A model generated the notes under the pieces. That model was not told where the DNA came from and searched no databases. It saw only the letters and a list, made by a program, of their open reading frames with translations. Of a DNA stretch of 64,000 bases, positions 45,001 through 52,025 are shown in pieces (positions within the stretch are counted from its first letter, which is position 1; every line of letters begins with the position of its first letter). The DNA lies in assembly GCA_942493075.1 (NCBI GenBank), contig OW818681.1, positions 2,666,001 to 2,730,000 on the forward strand. Reading direction: 5' to 3'. The translations under genes and the position numbers were made by a program. The stretch is from JBBQYD01 sp942493075 (GTDB lineage: Bacteria; Verrucomicrobiota; Verrucomicrobiia; Limisphaerales; UBA8199).

Positions 45001-45063
45001 GGTATCTACCGGCTTGTCACGCCGGGTAAGGAATGTCGCCTCTACCGAATAATTGACGAATAG
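39061..45063 (+). CDS. druE: DruE-like giant DEAD/DEAH helicase with DUF1998 and PLD-like C-terminus
   Basis: 2000 residues. Helicase motifs are complete: HQHQDQAIEAI (Q), VVVATGTGSGKTE (Walker A ~113-121), FIVLDEIHSYSGAQ (DEIH ~261), CIGTSASLS, LLVFSDNRQDAAFF, TTMEMGIDLGDLEG (~1015) and QRAGRAGRR (~1042-1050). Several zinc ribbons sit between (CRKCGEIYF; CKECGFVH...CC; CPSC...CPKC). DUF1998 cysteines CSKNCTNGCSHCVC lie at ~1602-1615. The last ~170 residues have LISDPYITANE (~1857) and FHDRRIEFFL (~1939), a PLD/MIT_C-like domain also seen in the BrxL of this window. This is the composition of DruE, the helicase of Druantia. Type III Druantia has only DruH and DruE, fitting the gene upstream. 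Confidence 0.78.
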   Translation: MKEIDPIRLHEDLKARVRRYLLTSLPISDRFPLLRAQAEKALSEPDKLVKGPFVEALPDFPKGKSLQDHVEAGLLHEGFSRLKATEFTRKLHQHQDQAIEAIVGKQHNVVVATGTGSGKTECFLYPIIDRLLKDKVKGKPGVRALLVYPLNALANDQLYHRLVPTLVCQLQEYRITVGRYTGQTNPGWTRGKFVETYLQDPYFKGLFGAADIPSNWLLSRAEMLDAPPHVLVTNYAMLEHLLLLPNNAALFQGSDLKFIVLDEIHSYSGAQATEVALLLRKLQSRYCKGIKVNCIGTSASLSQNAESKGRIQKFAGDLFGAHFEPPISAKRKAHHLLSGETRATAFKPAEWEALHQVLTIVRARADGNEKQRWNEEIEKAGLKCRVEAGNSLAACLCGLLGGEPSVQKASQLLSANKFLEFRKLATALFPGVSVEEASAALKGLVAVGSFARENSDSFPLLPARYHFFSTGIEEATILLETPRVSADCFSDLKFTRTFYDEQQKRERYRLLTCRKCGEIYFEGFESAVQGLLKGRRPSQGAWTRAVFWLKPKAHCVNADDEAEEEAALHKCFVGFQSGQVKDRLLPEDNPQDWLETCRAELKEPVEKEERDAWMSSCPSCGSRDRFEIVTPFHPGDQAMSEVVGEVLYSHLPANKPDAYKLPGRGKSLLVFSDNRQDAAFFAPSFQRRHEEIVLRWAIIQVLRANPEARVSLENLVGELVKRPEVRRGILDRDGEQPRADDLGALIRAKVMAEFCSPGGARNSLEDLGLVTVSYGADLDVIDAESGVADLLGPHKAKSRALLALVLDGIRRNRAIRLPMGIGPDDEFIWGAYAQDDRVYSLAPVEGIRFRLIPQTRANGELYPNRWREFFGQKLGLDNWQGFLSRYWELLHDPDTELLVPFQAGHPGTVLDSRRLQFSLADNESVFRCKECGFVHTRDLGNCCPQFGCDGGMRAQPTEALKQDLARNHYKFLYWNLKELESAVAREHTAALSSGLREETEKEFKEGRVNLLSCSTTMEMGIDLGDLEGVLLRNVPPDIGNYQQRAGRAGRRAQAAPASVTYARNRRFDQVVYGSADQFLAKEPRTPFVHLNNRRLFRRHQYSVLLAGFLKRVLSDEGSIQIGQLFGLSRIKGNEENPDPEDPARVRFSEEDQRLFLERLDDWIGSEAAEPCLQLTLELEDLVKPNLTPEQFKDLHCEPAVLGAEFRAEIADIASEFGQRHDFYIRQYDEIKQVAGDNLQQMQKAQRFLKMAYKWAMQPLINFLSRFGVIPTYSFPVNNITLEILTSRKQSGGRPWEQDLNLDRDARIGIVEYAPGAQVVARGRVWTSRGIGFYPKHFMPERYYKVCPSCRNVEIGESPELVPMTCPKCQEVMGGFPRAFIEPRSFVTSVHESRGKEPGMTRVRPPVAMETQLVTSARDEDFLDSPLQGITWAMQDAKAGTMLVVNRGKGDGFKRCGCGYTEAIPRGGIATFNLPTHKEPYTGTECVRPERYKAQDLAHQFRTDVLQFRIDHRIPLPPDLSANEQDTFRLEVARTLAEAVRIALAEALEIQDGEVTGTFRWRLSAGPEIIIFDSVPGGAGYVGMFFQKFTAKDLLKGAARVLECSKNCTNGCSHCVCTYSNQIYWDQFRRNECLSWVKTLLSYATKEWSPGVDLQRTNKAAVMQKLEGATALSIFAPSLGDFVGALSKDGESGGSLECFFPEWLTLRHWLAGKTKKAVRLYCQSLPDFSDYRLPKAAFMADWLLPFINQNRLTLYRINDAKALPSKLRIIGEHKDGAFTIYDVGGQAATLERIVSEHVFLGKALSPKEQTLIEKACEMLPAEKVQPPQKLYRKQYSADSARQLQEDFAFLKDASVEKVLISDPYITANEAALAAFKELIGIWGNLWKAVPKAVTVQYGQALEIQETRARELIAGKMRKFLLDLGASASMVFQVPRLRGKDFHDRRIEFFLAVDAPIPVRRTRRAATTTTRKSQRIVVELSGGIYRLVTPGKECRLYRIIDE

Positions 45064-45127
45064 CACACCGAGGCAGTATGCCCATGAATGCACATGGATA
45101 TCCAAGCGAGCTTCACCGTCTTTTCGC

Positions 45128-46198
45128 TTACGTTACTCTGGGCACTTCGGCTTCATGGTCCAGGACGACGACCTTGCCCCGTTTCTTCGCCTCCTGCATT
45201 GCCTCCTCGTATTCCTCCAGCGATGGCAACTGCTTTTGGGCTTTCTTTGCATAAACGCGATGGACAATCTTCGAGTTTTGGCCGAGCACGCGCTGGGCAT
45301 AGCGCTCGGGGTAGCCCGCGTCCGCCGCCCGCTCGGCCCAGGCATAACGGTAGGAATGTAGCGTCACGCCTGTGATTTTGAGGCCATCGCAGCGTTGTTT
45401 GAATTCCGTCGCGCGATCGGCTTCACGCACGGTGATGAGGTAGGGAAACAGGGGGCCGGAACGCGGACGCCGTAAGATGACCTGCCAGGCCTTGGGGCCA
45501 ATACGACTGCCACTCAAATTGGAGTTTTTCAAACGGTTGTAGGTAAAGGCGTGCCGTTCGTAATCGAAGTCCTCGGCGCGCAGGGAGGCGATATCCGATT
45601 GTGAACCGCCAAATTGCCAGCAAAGTTCGTAGAAATCCCGCCGTTCAGGGTTGCTTTCCCGGGCAATGATCCGCGTGTGTTCCTCTGGCGTGATGGCCCG
45701 CTGGTCCTTGTGCTGGATCTTAGGAAACTTCTTCTTCGGCAGAATCGTTACCGGCAGCCAGCCCATGTCGATACAGTGGTTGTGCAGCCGGCGGAGGTAG
45801 ACGTTGGTGCTGATTGTGCCTTTCCGGAGCACTTCCATGAAATCATCGGCCGTCGTAGTGACTAAGGCCTGATTTCGTATCGGGTCAAAGGCGCTGTCCT
45901 TGACGGCCGAGTTCCAGCGGCGCAAGGTTGGTCCGTGCTTGTCCTGGAGGACGTCGTCCATCACATCCTGCCAAACCCGCTGGGTCAGTTTCGGATCGGA
46001 ACCGGACAAATAGGCCATACCGATCTTCCGGTTAATATGGGGAATCTTAGTCGCCTCGTTTTTATGGTGGACGATGAGCTCAGCCTCTTCACGGTCGGTC
46101 GTTTCCAAGCTCGTGCGTGACCCGGTTCGCTTGTCCTTGCAATAGAACCCGCCGTTCCGGTTTCCCAGCCGCACTACTCTATAGCGTTCTTTTCTCAT
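45128..46198 (-). CDS. Tyrosine recombinase/integrase 2
   Basis: A 356-aa integrase collinear with the one at 9095-10162. Conserved boxes: GGSQSDIASLRAEDFD (glutamine where arginine is normally found), HSYRYAWAERAADAGYPERY, and LGQNSKIVHRVYAKK with the nucleophile. The very similar C-terminal half (APSLEEYEEA region) suggests the two copies arose by duplication or by insertion of related elements. It marks the right end of the defence region, pointing away from it into the chromosome side. Directly upstream (46245-46366) are tandem repeats and a perfect palindrome that could be its binding and attachment sites. Confidence 0.85.
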   Translation of the reverse strand: MRKERYRVVRLGNRNGGFYCKDKRTGSRTSLETTDREEAELIVHHKNEATKIPHINRKIGMAYLSGSDPKLTQRVWQDVMDDVLQDKHGPTLRRWNSAVKDSAFDPIRNQALVTTTADDFMEVLRKGTISTNVYLRRLHNHCIDMGWLPVTILPKKKFPKIQHKDQRAITPEEHTRIIARESNPERRDFYELCWQFGGSQSDIASLRAEDFDYERHAFTYNRLKNSNLSGSRIGPKAWQVILRRPRSGPLFPYLITVREADRATEFKQRCDGLKITGVTLHSYRYAWAERAADAGYPERYAQRVLGQNSKIVHRVYAKKAQKQLPSLEEYEEAMQEAKKRGKVVVLDHEAEVPRVT

Positions 46199-46244
46199 AC
46201 CTCCCAGTATGCGCGGGGAGGGGGTCCCCCAAAAATGGATACGG

Positions 46245-46266
46245 CCAGGGTTAAGCCAGGGTTAAG
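46245..46266. repeat. Tandem 11-bp direct repeat
   Basis: CCAGGGTTAAG occurs twice in direct succession (46245-46255, 46256-46266), ~50 bases upstream of integrase 2. Arm-type integrase or Xis binding sites often look like this; the role is inferred from position. Confidence 0.6.
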
Positions 46267-46290
46267 TTGAATTCGGCGAGGTTACCGATT

Positions 46291-46314
46291 TTGGTGCACA
46301 AATTGGTGCACAAA
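46291..46314. repeat. Tandem 12-bp direct repeat
   Basis: TTGGTGCACAAA is repeated exactly at 46291-46302 and 46303-46314; each copy contains the palindrome GTGCAC. Located upstream of integrase 2 between the 11-bp repeats and the palindrome. Confidence 0.65.
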
Positions 46315-46350
46315 CAGGGTTTTGGAAGGTTTTTTAAGCGGAAACCTGCG

Positions 46351-46366
46351 AATTTCCTAGGAAATT
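46351..46366. repeat. Perfect 16-bp palindrome
   Basis: AATTTCCTAGGAAATT is a perfect palindrome in the non-coding stretch beyond integrase 2. With the two tandem repeats it makes this the best candidate for an attachment or operator region at the island's right edge. Confidence 0.55.
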
Positions 46367-46862
46367 GAGATGGAGGCGAGGGTCGGAATCGGGCTGCTAC
46401 GAACCGCAAACCTAAGTCATTATCTCTGATTTTACAGGCTAGTCAACTTAACCTGAGGTAACCCGAGCCTAGGCCTTTACTACTCGCTAAGTATGCGTTC
46501 AGGTGTGCGTTGAGGTTTGCGAATGCAATACCGAGCATTTCTGAATGTAACCTCCCAGCAGCTCAAGGCCCGACCGTGCGAACCGAAGCACCTCAGGCCG
46601 AATCCCAGTGTAGTGCAGGCCGTGGGCGTTCGCCACCTGGTCAAAGGTGCCGCGATGCAAGAAGAGGCCATGAGCGGTTGAGATGGTGACCGCAGGTGTC
46701 GTTCACATTGAACCGGCGTTGTAACCAGAGGGAGTGTGACGCCCGTGTGCTGAGTCTGATGGTTTTCGTCCCGCAACCGCACCACTGGAGCGATCGATTT
46801 GAACCAGCATCAAATCCTCGCCAGGGAGGCGCTGAAGACGAGCACGCCCTCGAGGCGACCTG
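46367..46862. other. Non-coding junction between island and sulfur operon
   Basis: About 500 bases without a convincing intact gene. On the minus strand around 46490-46700 a short coherent stretch (HGLFLHRGTFDQVANAHGL...) is bounded by stops and looks like the remnant of a decayed gene. No tRNA was found. Confidence 0.4.
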
Positions 46863-47222
46863 CTAGATCGTGTAGTCTTCCGGGACCTTAGCGCGGCCGA
46901 GTTGGATCTTGGCCCAGAGGCGCTCATGAACATAGAAGAGGCCAATTTTCGTAAACACTTCTACAAAGCCAATCGAGACCGCTAGCTTGATTTGACCTGT
47001 AATGACAAAAGAAATGAGGATCGTGTCGAGCGTTCCAGTGGCGCGCCAGGAGATGGCTTTTAGTAAGCTTCTGTAGTGCTTGTCCTCGACCGAGGTAAAC
47101 CGCTTCATGTCCGTGGGGACCGCTTCAGTAGGTTGGATCGTGACTGAAGCCCTTTCCGCTGGTTTAACCCACTCGGACGTCGCGGGCACCTCAATAGCCA
47201 GACTCTCTTCATTGGAAGGCAT
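46863..47222 (-). CDS. DUF2061 small membrane protein
   Basis: 119 residues; the C-terminal half is DUF2061: HYRSLLKAISWRATGTLDT, ILISFVITGQIKLAVSIGFVE and FTKIGLFYVHERLWAKIQLG, two membrane-embedded segments. The start at 47222 (MPSNEES) is used because upstream residues belong to the overlapping reductase frame. DUF2061 genes are often found with sulfate-assimilation genes, as here at the end of the operon, eight bases after the sulfite reductase gene. Function unknown; an anion or sulfur-compound role is inferred from context. Confidence 0.75.
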   Translation of the reverse strand: MPSNEESLAIEVPATSEWVKPAERASVTIQPTEAVPTDMKRFTSVEDKHYRSLLKAISWRATGTLDTILISFVITGQIKLAVSIGFVEVFTKIGLFYVHERLWAKIQLGRAKVPEDYTI

Positions 47223-47230
47223 GGCGAAAC

Positions 47231-49576
47231 CTAGGCTTTCTGAATTGTGACCGACCAGTGATTGCCCTGCCTTGTTTGTTCGATGATTTTGTGACCTTCC
47301 CCTGCTGCCGAACGAGGGACGTTCTGAATTGGAGCGCCGTCGTCCAACAAAACTTTGAGTCTTTGGCCGGAGGTCATCGATTCCAAAGCGAGCTTCGTTT
47401 TTACGAAATTCATAGGACATGCCACGCCGCGCAGATCCTTCAGAGGCACTGCTTCCGAGGCTGGCTTTTGCTCCACCGTAGTCTTTGTGCTGGCTTTGGT
47501 AGCTTCGTGCGGAAAACGCAAGGAGTTGTCCATTTTTCCGTACAGATCTTCCATCGTGCAGGCTAAAGACAGGACCTCCTCAGCCTTTGCTTGAATCGCG
47601 TCAACGTCTCTATTCTCAGCAGCGTGAATCAGCAAATCGTACTTGCCGTCGACGAGACCTGTCTGCAGAAAGTGGCGTCGGAACGCTACGAACACGTCCG
47701 AGTCCGATCGGGGCTCGACCGCTCGAGTGATGAGCAACATTCGCGCGGCAGAAAGAGCAATTTGATAGAGCGCTTCGGTCCGTTGGCCGTTACGTAGCTG
47801 AGGCAGCTCACTTCGGATCTCTTTGAACCGCTTCAAATCGAATTCGATCAGGTCGAACAGCCCCGCCGAGCATTCGCCCACTCCCCGGTCGGCCAGGGAG
47901 AATACTTCGGCAGCGGTCCAGTCATAGTAATAGTTCTTGTCGTCCTCGAAATCCGGAATCTCTCTATGCTCGGCGCACCAGGAGCGGATGAATGGTTTAC
48001 CTTCGCGATCGAGGTAGTCGGCAAAGGAATTGGAGCAAGGCTGAGCCTTTTGATAGTGGCGCAGAAAGGCGGCGACAAAATCCGGCAAGTCCCGCGCACT
48101 AACGTCCCCAACGGCCTCGGCTAGCCGCGCACCTTCGTTATCTATCCGGCCTCCGGCTACGATTCCGTATGCTGGATATGGGGTTTGGCCTTTTCTAAGC
48201 ACCTTGCCGAAGAAACCCAGATCCGCCGCCATGTGAGCGCCGCAAGTGTTCGGACACCCGGACAGGTTCATCCGTAAGTCGGCTATACCGTCCAAATCCA
48301 GATCGGAAGAGGATTTCAGTTTCTTTACGACGGCAGTCAGCGCGCCGCGCGGAAGACAGATACCCAGTTTGCAGGTGGATGCACCTGTGCAGGCCACGGA
48401 AGACGCCAGAAAACGCGGTTCCGATGCCAGTGGTGTAAGCTCCTTACAGATGGAAAATACATTTCCCAGCAAAACCTCAGGAATGTTCCTCAAGAAGAAG
48501 TTCTGGTCGATGGTGGCCCGCAGAACGTCAGGACCAAAGGAGTTTAGAAAATCGGCGAACACAAGTGTGCTGGAGTTCTTCAGATTGCCCAGAAACACAG
48601 GAACTAGCACAGAGTATAATCCAGGCTGCTTCTGAGTGGACACGTAGCGCTTGCGCCACAGCTCGAATCCGCTTGTTGAGTCTGCGATAGGAGTGATCGT
48701 GGGGCAGGCCTGCGAGAACAATGGCTCCTTTGGAGCTAGAGGGATGGCTTTTTCGGCACGCAGTGCAGCGATCTCTTGCTGGTAGAGGTCCCGAAAACCA
48801 ATTTCTCCGAGACTATTCCACAAGAACCGCAGGCGGGCGGCATGCCGATTTTTGCGGTTGCCGTGCTTATTGAAGATGCGTTTGACCGCCTCGGCGATGA
48901 AGTAGACTTCGTCGGTAACGACGAAGTCGTGCAGCAGGTGGCCGACTTGGGGTTTCGTGCCCATGCCTCCGGCGACGTAGACCTGAAAACCTTTTATCCC
49001 GTCCTGCATGCGGGCAATGAAGCCAAGATCGTTGAAAGTTGCGCGTGCTGTGTCCTTAGTCGTATTGGAAAACGCAATTTTATATTTGCGAGGTAAGAGC
49101 CATGAGTCGGGTTCGCTGATAAGGCGGGTCGTCAGGGCGAAAGCGTAAGGGGAGACATCGAAGACCTCGTCGGGCCTCACACCGGAATCCACCGAAGCTG
49201 TTATGTTCCGAACTGTGTTACCGCCCCCACCACGGGTGGACAGCCCACCAGGCAGGAGTGCGCGCATGATCGGCACGACGTTCTCAAGTTGAACGTCATG
49301 GATCTGCAGTTCCTGCCGGGTGGTAATGTGGAGCGTGTCCGCTCCATATTTCTTCGACAGTTGAGCCACCAACTTTAGTTGTGAAGGAGTAATCCCCCCA
49401 GCCGCACAGCGGATGCGAACCATGAAGGTGTTATCCTTGCGTTGCTCGTAAACGCCGAACGGAACCCGGTGAACTTTCAATGCAGCAGCTTCGAGCCGTC
49501 CGTTTTGAAAATCCTGGATCTTCTTTTCGAGTTCATCGATTTCGAGGCTCAGGGAGGCAGGAATGGTGTAGAACAT
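47231..49576 (-). CDS. Sulfite reductase (ferredoxin-type) fused to TusA
   Basis: 781 residues. Residues ~1-545 form a siroheme/[4Fe-4S] sulfite or nitrite reductase: ITTRQELQIHDV and LPGGLSTRGGGGNTVRNITA, the cofactor cysteines in ACTGASTCKLGIC (~393) and LSGCPNTCGAH (~437). A helical segment (~560-690, ADRGVGECSAGLFDLIEFD...) follows. The last ~70 residues are a TusA-type sulfurtransferase (LKDLRGVACPMNFVKTKL, cysteine in the CPM motif). Joining the reductase to TusA suggests that sulfide or persulfide is handed directly onto a carrier. It follows the JAMM peptidase gene in a sulfate-to-methionine operon, so sulfite is the likely substrate. Confidence 0.85.
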   Translation of the reverse strand: MFYTIPASLSLEIDELEKKIQDFQNGRLEAAALKVHRVPFGVYEQRKDNTFMVRIRCAAGGITPSQLKLVAQLSKKYGADTLHITTRQELQIHDVQLENVVPIMRALLPGGLSTRGGGGNTVRNITASVDSGVRPDEVFDVSPYAFALTTRLISEPDSWLLPRKYKIAFSNTTKDTARATFNDLGFIARMQDGIKGFQVYVAGGMGTKPQVGHLLHDFVVTDEVYFIAEAVKRIFNKHGNRKNRHAARLRFLWNSLGEIGFRDLYQQEIAALRAEKAIPLAPKEPLFSQACPTITPIADSTSGFELWRKRYVSTQKQPGLYSVLVPVFLGNLKNSSTLVFADFLNSFGPDVLRATIDQNFFLRNIPEVLLGNVFSICKELTPLASEPRFLASSVACTGASTCKLGICLPRGALTAVVKKLKSSSDLDLDGIADLRMNLSGCPNTCGAHMAADLGFFGKVLRKGQTPYPAYGIVAGGRIDNEGARLAEAVGDVSARDLPDFVAAFLRHYQKAQPCSNSFADYLDREGKPFIRSWCAEHREIPDFEDDKNYYYDWTAAEVFSLADRGVGECSAGLFDLIEFDLKRFKEIRSELPQLRNGQRTEALYQIALSAARMLLITRAVEPRSDSDVFVAFRRHFLQTGLVDGKYDLLIHAAENRDVDAIQAKAEEVLSLACTMEDLYGKMDNSLRFPHEATKASTKTTVEQKPASEAVPLKDLRGVACPMNFVKTKLALESMTSGQRLKVLLDDGAPIQNVPRSAAGEGHKIIEQTRQGNHWSVTIQKA

Positions 49577-49582
49577 AACTAA

Positions 49583-49981
49583 TCAGTCCTCAATGATGTG
49601 GAGAGTTTCTGGTTCAACCTGACCGTCGCGGATGCGGAAGGATTTCACATCGGGCACGGCCCCAGCGAGTGAGACGATCACGTAACTCAGCGAAGGATCG
49701 TTGGCCAGACGAATGTCTTCCTGGGAAGGCCGAGCCGGGGTTGCCGGATGGCTGTGATACACCGCCTTGAGGCGGACGCCCTCAGCACGCATCCGGCGGA
49801 CGACAGCAAACTGTTCGGCCGGTTCGAAGCTGAAATGTTCCGATGAGGCATCAACATTCTTTAAGCGAAACGAAGTCGTGATCAGGTCATCATTGCCGGC
49901 CAGATACCCGCAGGCCTCAATGGGAGTCTCGACACGGGCATGGCTGATCAGTTCGGTGATGACGGAAGCTCTAATGTTCAT
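49583..49981 (-). CDS. hcyD: JAMM/MPN (M67) metallopeptidase, HcyD/Mec-like
   Basis: A 132-aa single-domain JAMM peptidase. The zinc signature is complete: E22 in IEACGYL, VYHSHPATPARPSQEDI with H76, H78, S86 and D89. Bacterial M67 proteins trim the residues after Gly-Gly of small sulfur-carrier proteins so they can be thiocarboxylated. The carrier gene in this operon (52022-52237) ends in GGGSGW, exactly such a blocked tail. The E1-like gene lies one base upstream. The set matches the HcyS/HcyD/HcyF/MetY homocysteine pathway described in Wolinella. Confidence 0.8.
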   Translation of the reverse strand: MNIRASVITELISHARVETPIEACGYLAGNDDLITTSFRLKNVDASSEHFSFEPAEQFAVVRRMRAEGVRLKAVYHSHPATPARPSQEDIRLANDPSLSYVIVSLAGAVPDVKSFRIRDGQVEPETLHIIED

Positions 49982-49982
49982 A

Positions 49983-50798
49983 TTAGTGGTTTTTCAGGTC
50001 GCAAGCCGCTGCGGGCTGTTCATCGAACAACGCGGTGATTGTCGGATTATCGCCACAAATCGGGCACTGAGGATTGCGCTTCACTTTTACCTTCCGGAAG
50101 TTCATTTCGAGCGCTTCGAAGGTGAGCAGAGCGTCAGTCAGCAGTTTGCCAGCACCCGTAACGTGCTTCAGCGCTTCGGCGGCTTGGATAGTTCCTAGCA
50201 TGCCGGCAATAGCGCCTAACACGCCCGCTTGAGAACATGTTGGCACCACACCGGTGGGGGGTGGTTTAACAAAAACGCAGCGATAGCAGGCACTCTTCCG
50301 TGGCAGGACCGTCATCGTCTGGCCGTTAAAGCGAAGGATGCCTCCATGTGAGTAGGGGATTCCGGCAAGGACGCAAGCGTCGTTGATGAGAAACTTGGCT
50401 GCAAAATTGTCCGTGCCGTCGATGACGAAATCATAACCTTCGATAAGGTGACCAATATTCTCCGCACTGACGAACACATGGTGCGTTTGCACGGCAATGT
50501 CAGGATTGATGGCGCGCATCTTAGAAGCGGCAGATTCGACCTTCAGGGTTCCCACATCCGTGGTGTGGTGAATGACCTGACGTTGGAGATTTGACAGGTC
50601 GACTTTATCGGCATCGGCAACCCCCAGAGTCCCAACGCCGGCGGCAGCGAGGTAGAGCCCGACGGGTGCCCCCAGGCCTCCTGCGCCGATGATCAGCACT
50701 TTAGATTTGTAAAGCCGTTCTTGGCCTTTAATTCCGATCTCTTTGAGAATAATGTGACGGCTATAGCGTTCGAGCCGTTCTTCGGTGAAAAAGTCCAT
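49983..50798 (-). CDS. hcyF: E1-like adenylyltransferase (ThiF/MoeB/HcyF family)
   Basis: A 271-aa E1-like enzyme that adenylates the C-terminal glycine of a sulfur carrier. Visible: nucleotide loop IIGAGGLGAPVGLYL (~36-50), SNLQRQVIHH, catalytic D in IDGTDNF, zinc cysteines CYRC (171-174) and CPIC (~253-256), and the C188 of VPTCSQAGVLG. The C-terminal tail continues past the zinc site only slightly, with no rhodanese domain, so sulfur must come from elsewhere, for example the TusA part of the reductase. Between the sulfhydrylase and peptidase genes with 1-3 base gaps. Confidence 0.82.
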   Translation of the reverse strand: MDFFTEERLERYSRHIILKEIGIKGQERLYKSKVLIIGAGGLGAPVGLYLAAAGVGTLGVADADKVDLSNLQRQVIHHTTDVGTLKVESAASKMRAINPDIAVQTHHVFVSAENIGHLIEGYDFVIDGTDNFAAKFLINDACVLAGIPYSHGGILRFNGQTMTVLPRKSACYRCVFVKPPPTGVVPTCSQAGVLGAIAGMLGTIQAAEALKHVTGAGKLLTDALLTFEALEMNFRKVKVKRNPQCPICGDNPTITALFDEQPAAACDLKNH

Positions 50799-50801
50799 AA
50801 A

Positions 50802-52025
50802 CTAGATAGCGGCGGTCAGGTCTTCAATGATATCATCGGCATCCTCAATGCCGACCGAAAGCCGGAGCAGGTTTTCAGTTACCTCCATCCGGGCTTTTTC
50901 ATCGGGCGAGTATTCGCAGAAAATTGTCGAGGCCGGGTGAATGATTAGGGTTTTATTATCGTGAATGTTGGTCGCCCTGCGCACGACTTTGCATTTGTTC
51001 ATCAGGGCAAAGCAGGTCTCGCGGTTTTCCAGGGAAAACCCGAGCAGGCTGCCAAATCCATTTTGAAACTGCGAACGAGCCACTGTGTGGTAGCGCGAGC
51101 TCTCCAGCCCCGGATAGATGACGTCTTTCACCCTTGGTGACTTCGATAATGCGTGTGCGACACGTAATGCATTGGAGCAGCTTTTGTGCAATCGAAGATC
51201 CAAGGTCTCCAGACCTAAAGTCTGGAGGTAAGCGTTTTGGGGAGAGAGGCACGCGCCGAGGTTGCGATAAATCTCCCGGCGCAGGAAAACGAGTAGTGCC
51301 ATCGGACCACACTTTTCGGCCCAGGGACGCACTTTGGGATTCTTGCCCCAATCAAAGATACCGTTATCGATGATGATGCCTCCCACGGAAGTCGCGCCGC
51401 CAGAAATGCTCTTGGTGCTGGAGATTACTTCCACGGCTACCCCGAAGTCCTTCGACCTAAAAAGAAACGGAGTCGTGACCGTGCCATCGACTATTACTGG
51501 CACTCCGCGGGCGTCCGCAATGCGTGTGACCATTGCCATGTCGGCCACCTGCAGCTGAGGATTCGTTATGGTCTCTAGGAAAACCGCCCGGGTGTTTTCG
51601 TTCAACGCGGCTTCCAACTCTGCCGCGTTGGTCATGTCGACGTAGGAGACCTGCAAGCCCCAGGGTTTGAGGGTTTGCTCAAAAAGCGAATAGGTGTTGC
51701 CGAACAGAAACTTCGAGGTGACAACGTTTGTGCCCGCTTCTGCTAATGCCATGATCACGTTCGCAATGGCGGCCATTCCGGAGGAGACCGCCAACGCCCC
51801 CTTTGCGTCTGCTAGTAGACGAACGCGGTCCTCAAATTCAGCCACGGTAGGATTTGAGATACGCGAATAGGAGTGGGCCAGACGACGGCCCTCGAAGGCT
51901 TGCTGCATCTCCAGGGCCGTTTGGAATTCAAAGGCCACGCTGTCATAAACTGCCGGGCGCAACGTCCCGTGCGGGTCCTTTTGCCGCATGCTGCCGTGGA
52001 TGGCTTTGGTGGCAAAACCTTTCAC
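50802..52025 (-). CDS. metY: PLP-dependent O-acyl-homoserine sulfhydrylase (MetY/MetZ family)
   Basis: A 407-aa Cys/Met-metabolism PLP enzyme: AHSYSRISNPTVAEFE at the N-terminus, SSGMAAIANVIMAL, VIVDGTVTTPF (PLP-contacting aspartate at ~180), VISSTKSISGGAT with the PLP lysine at ~205, and a C-terminal IIHPASTIFCEYSPDE. The genes around it (sulfur carrier, activator, peptidase) point to homocysteine synthesis from an O-acyl-homoserine with sulfur delivered by a protein thiocarboxylate. Cystathionine gamma-synthase is the main alternative from sequence alone. Its ATG overlaps the carrier's stop. Confidence 0.82.
   Translation of the reverse strand: MKGFATKAIHGSMRQKDPHGTLRPAVYDSVAFEFQTALEMQQAFEGRRLAHSYSRISNPTVAEFEDRVRLLADAKGALAVSSGMAAIANVIMALAEAGTNVVTSKFLFGNTYSLFEQTLKPWGLQVSYVDMTNAAELEAALNENTRAVFLETITNPQLQVADMAMVTRIADARGVPVIVDGTVTTPFLFRSKDFGVAVEVISSTKSISGGATSVGGIIIDNGIFDWGKNPKVRPWAEKCGPMALLVFLRREIYRNLGACLSPQNAYLQTLGLETLDLRLHKSCSNALRVAHALSKSPRVKDVIYPGLESSRYHTVARSQFQNGFGSLLGFSLENRETCFALMNKCKVVRRATNIHDNKTLIIHPASTIFCEYSPDEKARMEVTENLLRLSVGIEDADDIIEDLTAAI

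Noticed and set aside
39061..45063. Assignment of the giant helicase to BREX (BrxH) or DISARM (DrmA/DrmB)
   Set aside because: BrxH helicases are shorter, and DISARM splits helicase and DUF1998 over two proteins with a methyltransferase; the single 2000-aa protein fits DruE better.
46480..46785. Open frame beyond integrase 2
   Set aside because: Composition is poor; a neighbouring frame reads more protein-like but is interrupted, so at most a decayed remnant.
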